Source of the DNA: JAIBDK01 sp965261915
Lineage (GTDB): Bacteria > Pseudomonadota > Gammaproteobacteria > Arenicellales > Poriferihabitantaceae
Length of the DNA: 64,000 nucleotides
Direction: 5' to 3'
Assembly: GCA_965261915.1 (NCBI GenBank)
Contig: CBDHDW010000013.1
Span: forward strand, 2,046,001-2,110,000
The translations under genes were made by a program, and so were the position numbers. The first letter of the stretch is position 1. Each line of letters starts with the position of its first letter. This document shows positions 1 to 8,277 of this stretch, piece after piece. The notes below the pieces were generated by a model. It saw only the letters and a program-made list of their open reading frames with translations, searched no databases and was not told where the DNA came from.

Positions 1-471
1 ATTATCAAGGGAAAAACCAGCCTGAGTATCAACCAAGATAAAATTGATGCCGAAAGCCGCTGGGACGGCTTGCATGGGGTGATTACCAATTTGCCCGATA
101 CGCCGCACCAAGAAGTGTTATCACACTATCGCGGCTTATGGCAGGTTGAAGAAAGTTTCCGCATCACTAAGCACGACTTGAAAGTACGCCCCATCTATCA
201 CTGGACACCCTCAAGAGTGCGTGCCCACATTGCCATTTCGTTCATGGCTTTTGCCTGCATCAGACAGATAATGTATCGAATCAAGCTACAACACAAGGCC
301 TTATCCCCTGCTGTTATCCGTAATGCCTTGATTCATGTGCAACACAGCGTGTTCAAACACAAGCGCACCAAACAGCGTTATGTCATGCCTTCTCAAATCA
401 ATCCAGAGGCAAAAAAAATCTATGCTGTGATGGGATTAAAAGCGACCACCACAGCTTACCCACTGTACTAA
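1..471 (+). CDS. IS1634-family transposase, C-terminal part
   Basis: This is the C-terminal portion of a DDE transposase of the IS4 superfamily, IS1634 branch. The frame is open from the first base and carries the third catalytic block (YRGLWQVEESFRITK, about residues 39-53 of this fragment), which holds the catalytic Glu. The A-run at 12-16 has five A's, so the upstream and downstream parts of the transposase lie in one frame. The other copies in the window have a run one base longer at this point (six A's, or seven after a G-to-A change) and are split into two ORFs. This copy may therefore be the only one encoding an uninterrupted transposase, but its N-terminus is outside the window. Confidence 0.85.
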   Translation: MIKGKTSLSINQDKIDAESRWDGLHGVITNLPDTPHQEVLSHYRGLWQVEESFRITKHDLKVRPIYHWTPSRVRAHIAISFMAFACIRQIMYRIKLQHKALSPAVIRNALIHVQHSVFKHKRTKQRYVMPSQINPEAKKIYAVMGLKATTTAYPLY

Positions 472-570
472 TTGACATAATTCTTCAATATCTGGGCATT
501 TGTAGTGCCTAGATATTTTTGTGTTTCTTTATAAATCAATGACTTATGAGGGTTGACCGTCGAAGTCAGG
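1..570 (+). mobile_element. IS1634-like element, right-hand part (cut by window edge)
   Basis: The right end of an IS1634-like element. Its terminal repeat ACCGTCGAAGTCAGG ends at 570 and is the inverse of the left end CCTGACTTCGACGGT seen at 36483. The body is nearly identical to the copies at 22526-24452, 30151-32061 and 36483-38394. The left part lies outside the window, so a target duplication cannot be tested. The element abuts a degraded ISAs1 transposase that starts a few bases after its end. Confidence 0.9.
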
Positions 571-576
571 AGTATC

Positions 577-1160
577 TTAAACATCATCAAAGGTGGGTAT
601 GCTGGCACACCGCGCTTTCAGCCATTCAATATCCGGGCAAACCGTAACTTTTCCTGTTTCAATATGCCCATGTGATTTTTCTGCGATCTCATGGCGGGTG
701 ACTGTTGTGTTTGTAAAATCCACAGCATCCGGTTCTTTCATGAACCGTTCTGTGTCTGCATGAAGGGCGCCTTGATTACCCTTTAAAGCCAAAACATAAT
801 CCGCTTGTTTGGTGATGATTTTATCAGCAATATCACGCGGACATCCCATCGCATCTATAGTGACAATGGCCCCTTGAGTGTCACGAGGTCTAACCGTTCT
901 GGTATGGCCACGATCTCGCTGGGTTTGCCGTCCAACTGGCGTTGGGCAAGCGTCAGCTTCAACGCTGAACTCCAGGCCGGGATCATGTGAATTGCAGCCT
1001 TGCTGCCAGCCTTATCCAGACTGCGACGTGAGGTTTTACCCTCTATCGCCACGACCCCGCTAAGGGTGCTGTTTAAGGAGGCGATCCAATCCATATGCAA
1101 GGTGAGCTCATTAAAATCTGAAAGATCACGCATTGAATCAACCCTTACCTCATTTGTCAC
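577..1160 (-). pseudogene. ISAs1-family transposase remnant
   Basis: Two pieces in different frames (855-1160, then 577-849) match ISAs1/H-repeat transposases. They carry the VVAIEGKTSRRS block, which corresponds to VIAIDGKALRRS in the intact copy at 6953, and YVLALKGNQ. The frames rejoin if one G is restored in the G-run near 870. The start of the protein and everything after the middle domain are missing. The 3' end stops at the border of the IS1634-like element, which probably removed it. The Asp of the first catalytic motif is Glu here (AIEGK). It is not functional. Confidence 0.85.
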
Positions 1161-1418
1161 CGGCTAATTTATTCATGCGATTACCCAGAAATGGTTATGG
1201 CAGACCCTCCGCATTTAGCCCCTTCTAATACCAAACATTCTGCACTAAAACAGATATTCCGATTACTCGGCGGTCTCTGCACGACCGAAATCCAAGTTAT
1301 CGGTGTTTTTACGAACAATACTTCGGCAAACAAAGACAGATCCGAAAATTCTTAGTGAATATTGATGCTGATGGCTTTTTTCCTTCTCCTAATCTAGGGC
1401 TGTCTCGTATATTGTTCG
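1161..1418. other. Non-coding stretch with no recognised feature
   Basis: About 260 bases between the ISAs1 remnant and the stop codon of the racemase gene. No ORF, clear terminator hairpin or repeat copy was found here. Confidence 0.4.
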
Positions 1419-2117
1419 TTATTTTTCACGCGGTGGAGCGTACGCACCGACTTTGCTGGTGGAAAGTCCAGCCCCGACAATCGCTTCGCACATTTTTACC
1501 GCACAAACAACGCCGTCTATGACCGGAATGCCACATTTTTTCGTGAGTTCTTCGGCTAAATCAGCCATGCCAGCGCAACCCAAAATGACTGCTTCGCAAC
1601 GATCTTCAGCGATGGCGCGGCGAGTTTCTTGTTCGATTCTTTTCGCTGCAGCGTTGCTGTCATGCTCCAGGTCAAGCACTGGTATTTCAGCCGCCCGTAC
1701 GTTTCTGCATAGATGGGTCATGCCGTAGCGTCGCACCGCCGCTTCGATAATGGGTGTCGAACGCCCGAGTGTGGTTACTACTGAAAACGAGGTCGCTAAC
1801 GTTGCCGCGATGTGCATGGCAGCTTCGCAAATTCCTAGCACTGGAGCGTTCACAACTTCCCGACATGCCCCAATCCCGGGGTCATCAAAACAGGCGACCA
1901 CATACGCATCTGCGCCCCATGTTTGGGCATTTTTAAGTTCGCGCAATAGGCCGCCTAGGGCGACTGCTTCGTCATAATGCCCTTCAATGCTCGGCGGAGC
2001 ATCGGCGGGGTTGGTGGCGCGAATTTCCGTGCCTGAGGCGGCAATTTTACGCGCCACTTCGCGCACTTTATCGGTCATCGAGGCAGTCGAATTCGGGTTA
2101 ATAAGTGCGATTTTCAT
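1419..2117 (-). CDS. Hydantoin/Asp-Glu racemase family protein
   Basis: A 232-residue protein of the Asp/Glu/hydantoin racemase superfamily, which uses two cysteines as acid/base pair for cofactor-independent racemisation. It begins MKIALINPNST, typical of the hydantoin racemase (HyuE) branch. The two expected cysteine motifs are present: ACFDDPG at about residue 75 and LGCAGMAD at about residue 180. Its ATG overlaps the stop of the livF-like gene by four bases (2114-2117), so it is the last gene of the ABC importer operon. This suggests the importer carries a chiral substrate such as a hydantoin, an amino acid or a derivative. The exact substrate cannot be read from sequence; allantoin racemase is a possible alternative. 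Confidence 0.8.
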   Translation of the reverse strand: MKIALINPNSTASMTDKVREVARKIAASGTEIRATNPADAPPSIEGHYDEAVALGGLLRELKNAQTWGADAYVVACFDDPGIGACREVVNAPVLGICEAAMHIAATLATSFSVVTTLGRSTPIIEAAVRRYGMTHLCRNVRAAEIPVLDLEHDSNAAAKRIEQETRRAIAEDRCEAVILGCAGMADLAEELTKKCGIPVIDGVVCAVKMCEAIVGAGLSTSKVGAYAPPREK

Positions 2118-2839
2118 GTCGTATCTCCACCCAGATATAAGCGTCGAATGCGATCATCGTTTTGTAAATCTGCGGACTTGCCACTGATAGCAATTTGGCC
2201 GGTTATTAGTGCATAAGTACGGTGGGAAATTCTCATTGCCATGCGCGAATTTTGCTCGACCAGAATCACCGACACATTATCGTCCCGATTGATGGAGACA
2301 ATCGAGCGCGCAATGCTTTGTACCAGTTTGGGGGCAATGCCCAAAGAGGGCTCGTCCAATAGTAATACTTTCGGGCGCGACATCAAGGCACGCCCGATAA
2401 CCATCATTTGTTGCTCGCCACCGCTCATCGTCGATGCTGATTGGTGAAAACGCTCGCGTAAACGGGGAAATTTCTCCAGCACTTTGTGCAAATCTTTATC
2501 TATTTCCGCCTTGTCTTTGCGCGTAAACGCACCCATCAGCAGATTGTCCTTTACACTCATATATGGAAATACGCGCCGTCCTTCAGGCGCCATAGAAATG
2601 CCCGCCCGCACGACCGCATCCGCCGGGCGACCGTCCAATCGTTCGCCGTTATAATAAATGGAACCCGAGCGGATTTTTTGCAAGCCGGTTATCGCACGTA
2701 GAATGGACGACTTGCCAGCCCCATTGGCACCGATGAGCGCGATGGTCTCACCTTCCTCTAGATACAAGGAGACATCACGCAGGGCATGAATATGATCGTA
2801 AAACAGCGACACATCTTTCATTGATAGCAATTCCGCCAT
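2114..2839 (-). CDS. Branched-chain amino acid-type ABC transporter ATPase (LivF family)
   Basis: A cytoplasmic ATPase subunit of a LivF-type (HAAT family) importer, 241 residues, full length. It shows Walker A GANGAGKS at about 37-44, the ABC signature MSGGEQQ near 138 and Walker B VLLLDEPSLG near 160. It lies two bases after the LivG-like gene and overlaps the racemase gene. In this family the LivF and LivG ATPases form a heterodimer under the LivH/LivM permeases. The substrate is not determined by the ATPase; the racemase neighbour argues against assuming leucine/isoleucine/valine. Confidence 0.9.
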   Translation of the reverse strand: MAELLSMKDVSLFYDHIHALRDVSLYLEEGETIALIGANGAGKSSILRAITGLQKIRSGSIYYNGERLDGRPADAVVRAGISMAPEGRRVFPYMSVKDNLLMGAFTRKDKAEIDKDLHKVLEKFPRLRERFHQSASTMSGGEQQMMVIGRALMSRPKVLLLDEPSLGIAPKLVQSIARSIVSINRDDNVSVILVEQNSRMAMRISHRTYALITGQIAISGKSADLQNDDRIRRLYLGGDTT

Positions 2840-2841
2840 GT

Positions 2842-3621
2842 TTATACCGCCTCCTCGCTCTCTTCGGCACCAAGATAGGCTTCAATCACGGTCGGGTTTT
2901 GCTGTATTTGAGCAGGGGAACCTTCAGCGATTTTCTCGCCAAAGTTCAACACCACAATGCGGTCGGAAATGCTCATCACGGCGCGCATGTCATGCTCTAC
3001 CAGCAATACGGTGATGCCCCGGTTGCGTACCTCGCGCACCATGTCCAAAGCGCGTCCAGTTTCGTCATGGTTCATCCCCGCAAAAGGCTCATCGAGCAAT
3101 AATACCGATGGATTGGTCGCTAAACCGATGGCAATACCGAGCGCGCGCAAATGACCATGCGGCAAGGTGATTGCGACTTCGTTTTTAATTTCGTTCAGCC
3201 CTAAAAAATGTAGAATTTCATCAGCAGATTCCGCAAAAGAGGCTTCGTCGCGGCGGGCCTGTCGCGAGCGCAGATAAAAACCCAGCAAACCCGCACGTGA
3301 GCGCAAATGATGGGCAATAATGACATTGTCGCGCGCCGTCATGTTACGAAATATGGTGGTCTCTTGAAAGGTGCGCACGACCCCCATGCGGGCGACAATA
3401 TGCGGCTTCAAAGCGGAAATTTGTGTGCCACGCAACAATACTTGACCTTGTGTCGGGCGCAAAAAAGAAGAGATGAGTTTGAATAAAGTAGATTTTCCGG
3501 CTCCATTCGGCCCGATAACCGACAATATTTCTCCCTCTTTAGCAACAAAACTGACATTATTGACTGCCAGCAAGCCACCAAACCGGCGTGTTAATCCTTT
3601 AATTTCCAGCAATTCGGGCAT
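2842..3621 (-). CDS. Branched-chain amino acid-type ABC transporter ATPase (LivG family)
   Basis: The second ATPase of the importer, 259 residues. Walker A is GPNGAGKST at about 37-45 and Walker B VLLLDEPFAGMN lies near 178. The signature region reads LPHGHLRALGIA, a divergent form usual in LivG-type subunits. The C-terminal tail (HDMRAVMSISDRIVVLNFGEKIAEG) is characteristic of the LivG branch. It is separated by one base from livM upstream and two from livF downstream, so the genes form one transcription unit. Confidence 0.9.
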   Translation of the reverse strand: MPELLEIKGLTRRFGGLLAVNNVSFVAKEGEILSVIGPNGAGKSTLFKLISSFLRPTQGQVLLRGTQISALKPHIVARMGVVRTFQETTIFRNMTARDNVIIAHHLRSRAGLLGFYLRSRQARRDEASFAESADEILHFLGLNEIKNEVAITLPHGHLRALGIAIGLATNPSVLLLDEPFAGMNHDETGRALDMVREVRNRGITVLLVEHDMRAVMSISDRIVVLNFGEKIAEGSPAQIQQNPTVIEAYLGAEESEEAV

Positions 3622-3622
3622 G

Positions 3623-4606
3623 TTATTTCTCGCTTTGCTTGCTGTGCGGTAGGCGTAGGCTGAACAGCCCGTTCGGCAAAAACAGTATCAGTGCAATCAA
3701 GATTGATGAAAAAATCAATAGTTGGTATTCACCGAACTTAAACAGCATATCCCAACCCATATAGAGCACCAATGTTCCCAGCATCGGCCCGAACACATAA
3801 TTGAGTCCGCCTAAGAAACAATACAGCATGAAATTCACCGATTCTTGAATCTGAAAAGTGGCCGGATAAATGGATTGCACAATGGCGGCAAAAACAGCCC
3901 CACCGACACCGCCGAGAAAAGACGAAATAGCATAAGCCAAAACGCGCAGATAGGCGATGTTGACACCGATGGATGAAGCCAATTCCTCGTTTTGTTGTAG
4001 TGAACGGCACAGGAACCCCAGCCGTGAATTAACCAGCCGCCACATGCCAATGAAGCATACAATCATCAATACCACAGCGAGATAATAAAAACCGAGACGC
4101 AGGTTAGCCAAGCCGGCAAAATCAGGAATCAGGGTCAGCCCGAAAAACTCCATACTGCCCGGCGGCGGGATGTTGGTGATGCCACGTGGCCCGTTGGTTA
4201 TCGGCAATGCCTGTGCCAGCAACCGCGCCACCTCGGTCAGGGTCAATGTGACCATCGCAAAATAAACCCCGCGCAGGCGTAAAATAGGCAGACCGATGAG
4301 GACGCTTGCGGCAGCGCAAAAAAGTCCGGCAAGCGGCAATGTCCACCAAAACAACATGCCGTATTTGACCACCAGAATCGCCGACACATAGCCGCCCATC
4401 AGCGCGTAAGCACCTTGTCCAATATTGATTCGTCCGATGAAAAAAGTCAGCCATACACCAGCACTGATGACGCTTAACAAGGCCACCGATGTCAGCACGC
4501 TCATCAGGTCACTACGCCCAGTTTCAATCAGCAACCACGGCACCACTGCCAATACGATAAACAGAAAAACGCCGCAGCCGAGCGCGATTTTGAGGTGCTT
4601 GGTCAT
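3623..4606 (-). CDS. Branched-chain amino acid-type ABC transporter permease (LivM family)
   Basis: An inner-membrane permease with about eight to ten hydrophobic segments and the LivM-type cytoplasmic loop (RSLQQNEELASSIGVN, about residues 205-220), which couples to the ATPases. The frame stays open to a GTG at 4618. The ATG at 4606 was chosen because it gives the usual N-terminus (MTKHLKIA followed by the first membrane helix); the start is uncertain. It pairs with the LivH-like protein to form the translocation pore. Confidence 0.88.
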   Translation of the reverse strand: MTKHLKIALGCGVFLFIVLAVVPWLLIETGRSDLMSVLTSVALLSVISAGVWLTFFIGRINIGQGAYALMGGYVSAILVVKYGMLFWWTLPLAGLFCAAASVLIGLPILRLRGVYFAMVTLTLTEVARLLAQALPITNGPRGITNIPPPGSMEFFGLTLIPDFAGLANLRLGFYYLAVVLMIVCFIGMWRLVNSRLGFLCRSLQQNEELASSIGVNIAYLRVLAYAISSFLGGVGGAVFAAIVQSIYPATFQIQESVNFMLYCFLGGLNYVFGPMLGTLVLYMGWDMLFKFGEYQLLIFSSILIALILFLPNGLFSLRLPHSKQSEK

Positions 4607-4624
4607 GCCGTTAACCACAAGCCA

Positions 4625-5497
4625 TTAACCCCACGGCTTGCCCATCAGACCATTCGGGCGGATGCTGAGAAACACCATCAGGCTGGCAAAAATTACCAAA
4701 TAGGTAATGTCGCCATAATCGCGCAGATACGACAGTCCGAAAGACTCCATCATGCCCAAAATAAATCCACCAGCAATAGCCCCCGGCACGACCCCCGCAC
4801 CGCCAATCATAACCATCAAAAACGCTTTAATGGAAACCGCTCCGCCAATGCCAGAACTAACGCCAGTAATGGCGACCAGCAAGCCACCCGCTAATCCAGC
4901 CAGCATCGCGCCGAGCGCAAAACCCAACATGCCATAGCGTTCTACCGATACCCCCATAAGTTGTGCTGCCGTGCGGTCTTGTGCCAATGCCCGCATCGCT
5001 CGGCCGGGCTTGGTGTGCTGCATAAATACGATGAACGCAACAATCATCAGCACGGTACACACGCCAACCACGATTTTATCGTTGGGAATAACGACGGTGA
5101 AATCACCCCAGTTTTGTATGCCGTCCATGATTTTTGGTACGCCGTGTTGCTTTTGTCCGAACAGCAATAAAATGACGCTATCAAAGAAAAATGCCAGTCC
5201 GGCTGCCAGCAACATCGAGCTTTCTTCGCGTACGCTTTTCTTTAGCACGGGTCGGAATAGAAACTTCTCCACCATCGCACCCACTGCCAGCAAGGTCAAT
5301 GCTGATACCGCCAGCCCGAGCGCAAAAGGCAGACCCAGTGTTCCATACACCAGATAGGTCATATAGCCACCCAGCACATACATTTGCCCGTGCGCGAAGT
5401 TGAGTACGTTCATCAGGGCGAAAATAAGCGTCAATCCGAGCGCGATCAGCGCGTATTGCGCGCCTAAATACACGCCATTGACGATAACTTGTTCCAT
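4625..5497 (-). CDS. Branched-chain amino acid-type ABC transporter permease (LivH family)
   Basis: A 290-residue inner-membrane permease of the LivH type. It has a hydrophobic N-terminus (YLGAQYALIALGLTLIF), the family motif NFAHGQMYVLGGYM at about 33-46 and the EAA-like coupling loop RAMRALAQDRTAAQLMGV near 166-183. It follows the binding-protein gene after a 58-bp gap holding a strong hairpin. That gap probably lowers expression of the membrane genes relative to the binding protein. Confidence 0.9.
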   Translation of the reverse strand: MEQVIVNGVYLGAQYALIALGLTLIFALMNVLNFAHGQMYVLGGYMTYLVYGTLGLPFALGLAVSALTLLAVGAMVEKFLFRPVLKKSVREESSMLLAAGLAFFFDSVILLLFGQKQHGVPKIMDGIQNWGDFTVVIPNDKIVVGVCTVLMIVAFIVFMQHTKPGRAMRALAQDRTAAQLMGVSVERYGMLGFALGAMLAGLAGGLLVAITGVSSGIGGAVSIKAFLMVMIGGAGVVPGAIAGGFILGMMESFGLSYLRDYGDITYLVIFASLMVFLSIRPNGLMGKPWG

Positions 5498-5516
5498 AGT
5501 CGAAAAGATAACAAAG

Positions 5517-5541
5517 AAAAAGCCCGACTTGCGGGCTTTTT
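5517..5541 (-). terminator. Intra-operon terminator/attenuator hairpin
   Basis: A perfect 10-bp stem AAAAAGCCCG / CGGGCTTTTT with the 5-base loop ACTTG, followed by a T-run on the minus strand. It lies between the binding-protein gene and livH. Partial termination here would give more binding protein than permease, a common arrangement in binding-protein-dependent importers (inference). Confidence 0.8.
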
Positions 5542-5555
5542 CTGCGTATCGTGGA

Positions 5556-6740
5556 CTAATCCACAGTGGTTACAAACAAGGTTTGAAATCCGCCATCGCG
5601 GTATTCATTCACCACCATCGGAATTCCGACTTGTCGTTTCTGTCCAAAAGACGTGGTGCCGACATATTTCAGCACCTCATCCCCTTTTAGATACGGATTG
5701 GGCGCGGAAAAAGTGGTCATGGTTTTTTGAAACTCCTTGACATCGCTAATGGCTTTTGGATTGGCTTTGAGGGTTTCCAGAATGTATTCCATAGCATACA
5801 CCTTGGTATTGGACTCATCGTCATATTTGCCATGATCTTCGGTATAGCGACGGACGAACTCTTCCATTCTTGCGGAGCGAATTTCGGGTGTGGACGCGCC
5901 ACCGACCGAGATAAAACCATTTGCTAAATCGCCAGCACCTTCTCTGAGCTGTTCAGCATCCTGCGCCGTTTCAGCTGACATCAGCCCGGTGTAGCCCAGT
6001 TCCCGTGCCGCACGGATAATCAATGGCGCAGTACCGCCAGCAACCCCTGAGAGTACCAGCAGATCTGGTTTGAGTTTAACGATCGGAGTGACTGCAGGTG
6101 CGAAATCGCGCGTGTCGCTTTGGTAAGCATCCTGTGCCAATATTTTCAAACCAAGCACCTTGGCAGCCTCCACGCCACCTTCGCGTTGGCTCAATGCATC
6201 CGACTCATTGGCGGCTAAAAAAGCAATGGTTTTCACGCCCTTATTCTGTTGCAGATATTTGTAAATTGCCGGACCGGACTGATAGTTGGCAATCATCCCC
6301 AAGATAGCATTGGAAGCCGGCTGGGTATATAACTCCTTAGGAAAGGCATAAGGAAAGTACATCACACCGTCTTTTTCTGCCACTGGACGCACCGCTGCGG
6401 CAGTCGGGTCGGTGTTCGGGCCGATGACATAATGAATGCCCTCCTGCACCATTTTCTCCATCCCTTCACGCGCACGGGTGGTGTTGTCCTGGGTGTCCCA
6501 AGCAACGATTTCGATGTTGTAAGTTGTGTCGCCGATTTTTATGCCGCCTTCATCGTTTACCCATTTGGCACGAGTCTGCATACAACGGACATTGGAGATT
6601 CCCCATGCCGCTTTCGGCCCGCTGGTCACCCCGACAAAACCGATTTTCAGCGTTTCAGCCGCGTTGGCAACGGAGGTAAGCCCGAGGGCTAACGCTAGAA
6701 CGAGACTAAAACTACATACGCATTTTTTGATACTTTGCAT
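5556..6740 (-). CDS. Periplasmic substrate-binding protein of Liv-type ABC importer
   Basis: A 394-residue secreted binding protein of the type I periplasmic family (Peripla_BP_6, LivK/LivJ-like). A Sec signal peptide covers about residues 1-27, with a hydrophobic core LVLALALGL and probable cleavage after ANA. The mature part starts AETLKIGFVGVTSG, as usual for this family. Conserved landmarks include YVIGPNTDPTAAAV near 110 and DLLVLSGVAGG near 228. A GGAG ribosome binding site lies just upstream of the ATG. It is the first gene of the importer operon, separated from livH by a hairpin. Confidence 0.9.
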   Translation of the reverse strand: MQSIKKCVCSFSLVLALALGLTSVANAAETLKIGFVGVTSGPKAAWGISNVRCMQTRAKWVNDEGGIKIGDTTYNIEIVAWDTQDNTTRAREGMEKMVQEGIHYVIGPNTDPTAAAVRPVAEKDGVMYFPYAFPKELYTQPASNAILGMIANYQSGPAIYKYLQQNKGVKTIAFLAANESDALSQREGGVEAAKVLGLKILAQDAYQSDTRDFAPAVTPIVKLKPDLLVLSGVAGGTAPLIIRAARELGYTGLMSAETAQDAEQLREGAGDLANGFISVGGASTPEIRSARMEEFVRRYTEDHGKYDDESNTKVYAMEYILETLKANPKAISDVKEFQKTMTTFSAPNPYLKGDEVLKYVGTTSFGQKRQVGIPMVVNEYRDGGFQTLFVTTVD

Positions 6741-6865
6741 TTTTTTGACTCCGATATTGGTTGTTAAATCTTGAGTGGACGATGCCTACGAACATCCGCA
6801 GACACCAAACGCTGGCAGCGTAAACGAAAACTATGGAATAGGGAAGTGTTTGTCCGGGTTCAGTC

Positions 6866-8073
6866 AGGGGAATCGCTTTTGAAATAGACTCTTCCATTTT
6901 GATCCGACCAGATTTATATCACTTTCTGATAGCAATCAGGAGATATGCCAGAATGAAAGAGTTTTCCAAATTATTTGAAGGTGTTAACGACCCGCGTCGG
7001 AGCAATGCGACGCGCCATGATTTACATGAAATGCTGATGATTGCTCTGCTTTGCGTACTTTGTGGCGGCGAGGGCTGTCATGATATGTCGCTGTTCGGGC
7101 GCTCAAAAGAGAAGTTTTTGCGCCGTTTCATGGCCCTGGAGCACGGCATTCCCAGCCATGATGCGTTTTCAGACCTGTTCAATGCACTTGATCCGAAGAG
7201 TTTCCAGCAGGTGATGCTACGCCTTCTGGGAGATTTTGCGCGCAACCTTACAGGTGTCATTGCGATTGATGGCAAGGCGTTGCGCCGTTCGTTTTGCCGC
7301 GCATCAGGCAAGTCGCCGCTGCATTTGGTGCAGGCCTTTGCGGCGGAGGCACGGCTCGTACTCGCGCAGGTCGCGGTGGATGAAAAATCAAACGAGATTA
7401 CCGCAATTCCTGAACTGCTCGCGCTTTTGGACGTCAAAGACCGGATCATTACTGCGGACGCAATGCACACCCAGAGGACCACGGCAAAGGCGGTCTGCGC
7501 CAAGGGCGGAGATTACGTTCTGGCTCTCAAGGGCAATCAGGGTACGCTGTTTGAGGACGTGAAGATTTTTCTGGACGACCCCGAGGCCACAGATAATCCC
7601 CAGTCCTTTCAAGCTGTTGACGCAGGTCATGGTCGCATCGAGACCCGCACAGCTATGGTTTCAGGCGATATTGACTGGCTGCAAGAACGCCACAATTGTC
7701 CTGGCCTGGCCGCCATTGGTAAGGTGACAGCGATGCGCGAAATCGGTGGCAAACAGACCAGCCATACCCGCTATTTTCTGCTCAGTCTGCCATTGAAACC
7801 AGAGCGGTTTCTTGATGTCACCCGCAGTCATTGGAGTATTGAGAATTCCCTGCATTGGGTGCTGGATGTCACCATGAACGAAGATCAGGCGCGAAATCGA
7901 AACGGCAATGGTGCGGAAAACCGCGCCCTACTACGCCGTATGGCCCTGAACCTGGCAAGAGCCGAACCCACAAAAGGATCAATGCGCGGCAAGATCAAAA
8001 AGGCCGGATGGGGCGATGACTTCATGCTTAACATGATCCGGGCCGCGGTTCAGGTTTGAAAGCGATTGCCCTC
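6866..8073 (+). mobile_element. ISAs1-family insertion sequence, apparently complete
   Basis: A single-transposase element. Imperfect inverted repeats flank it: AGGGGAATCGCTTTTGAAA near 6866 and the inverse of GAGGGCAATCGCTTTCAAA ending near 8073. The exact ends are approximate and no target duplication was recognised. It separates the ABC importer operon from an IS5-like fragment and the flippase gene. Confidence 0.75.
6953..8059 (+). CDS. ISAs1-family transposase
   Basis: A full-length DDE transposase of the ISAs1 (H-repeat) group. The frame is open from 6899, but the ATG at 6953 was chosen: it has an AGGAG site about 10 bases upstream and gives the usual N-terminus (MKEFSKLFEGVNDPR), for 368 residues. 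It carries VIAIDGKALRRS (first catalytic Asp), ITADAMHTQ (second Asp) and HWSIENSLHWVLDV (Glu block). No frameshift or stop is seen, so the gene looks active. The degraded relative at 577-1160 comes from a different ISAs1 element. Confidence 0.92.
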   Translation: MKEFSKLFEGVNDPRRSNATRHDLHEMLMIALLCVLCGGEGCHDMSLFGRSKEKFLRRFMALEHGIPSHDAFSDLFNALDPKSFQQVMLRLLGDFARNLTGVIAIDGKALRRSFCRASGKSPLHLVQAFAAEARLVLAQVAVDEKSNEITAIPELLALLDVKDRIITADAMHTQRTTAKAVCAKGGDYVLALKGNQGTLFEDVKIFLDDPEATDNPQSFQAVDAGHGRIETRTAMVSGDIDWLQERHNCPGLAAIGKVTAMREIGGKQTSHTRYFLLSLPLKPERFLDVTRSHWSIENSLHWVLDVTMNEDQARNRNGNGAENRALLRRMALNLARAEPTKGSMRGKIKKAGWGDDFMLNMIRAAVQV

Positions 8074-8117
8074 GCCCCACGCAGCCGATAACCCTTACCA
8101 TAGCCGGTCAACTGATA

Positions 8118-8217
8118 TATTGGGCGGTTTGTTTCCAATACATGTGACGCTATCCTCATGGTTTATTTGAATAAACACCATTTTAGCGATGCCTGGGTAG
8201 ATTTATGCAAAGGTCTC
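8118..8217 (-). mobile_element. IS5-like element fragment (left end)
   Basis: Read on the minus strand this begins GAGACCTTTGCATAAATCTA and continues to GGAAACAAACCGCCCAATA. It matches, with small differences, the fragment at 18694-18858, where it leads into a short transposase start. The rest of the element is missing, perhaps lost when the neighbouring ISAs1 element inserted. Confidence 0.6.
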
Positions 8218-8277
8218 TCTCTAATAATATAAACCAGAATATTGCACTTATAGGTTGAATTCGCCACAATCGAACCC

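Noticed and set aside
6712..6897. Minus-strand ORF upstream of the binding-protein gene
   Set aside because: It overlaps the signal-peptide region of the binding protein in another frame and has no family features; the region is better read as that gene's promoter.
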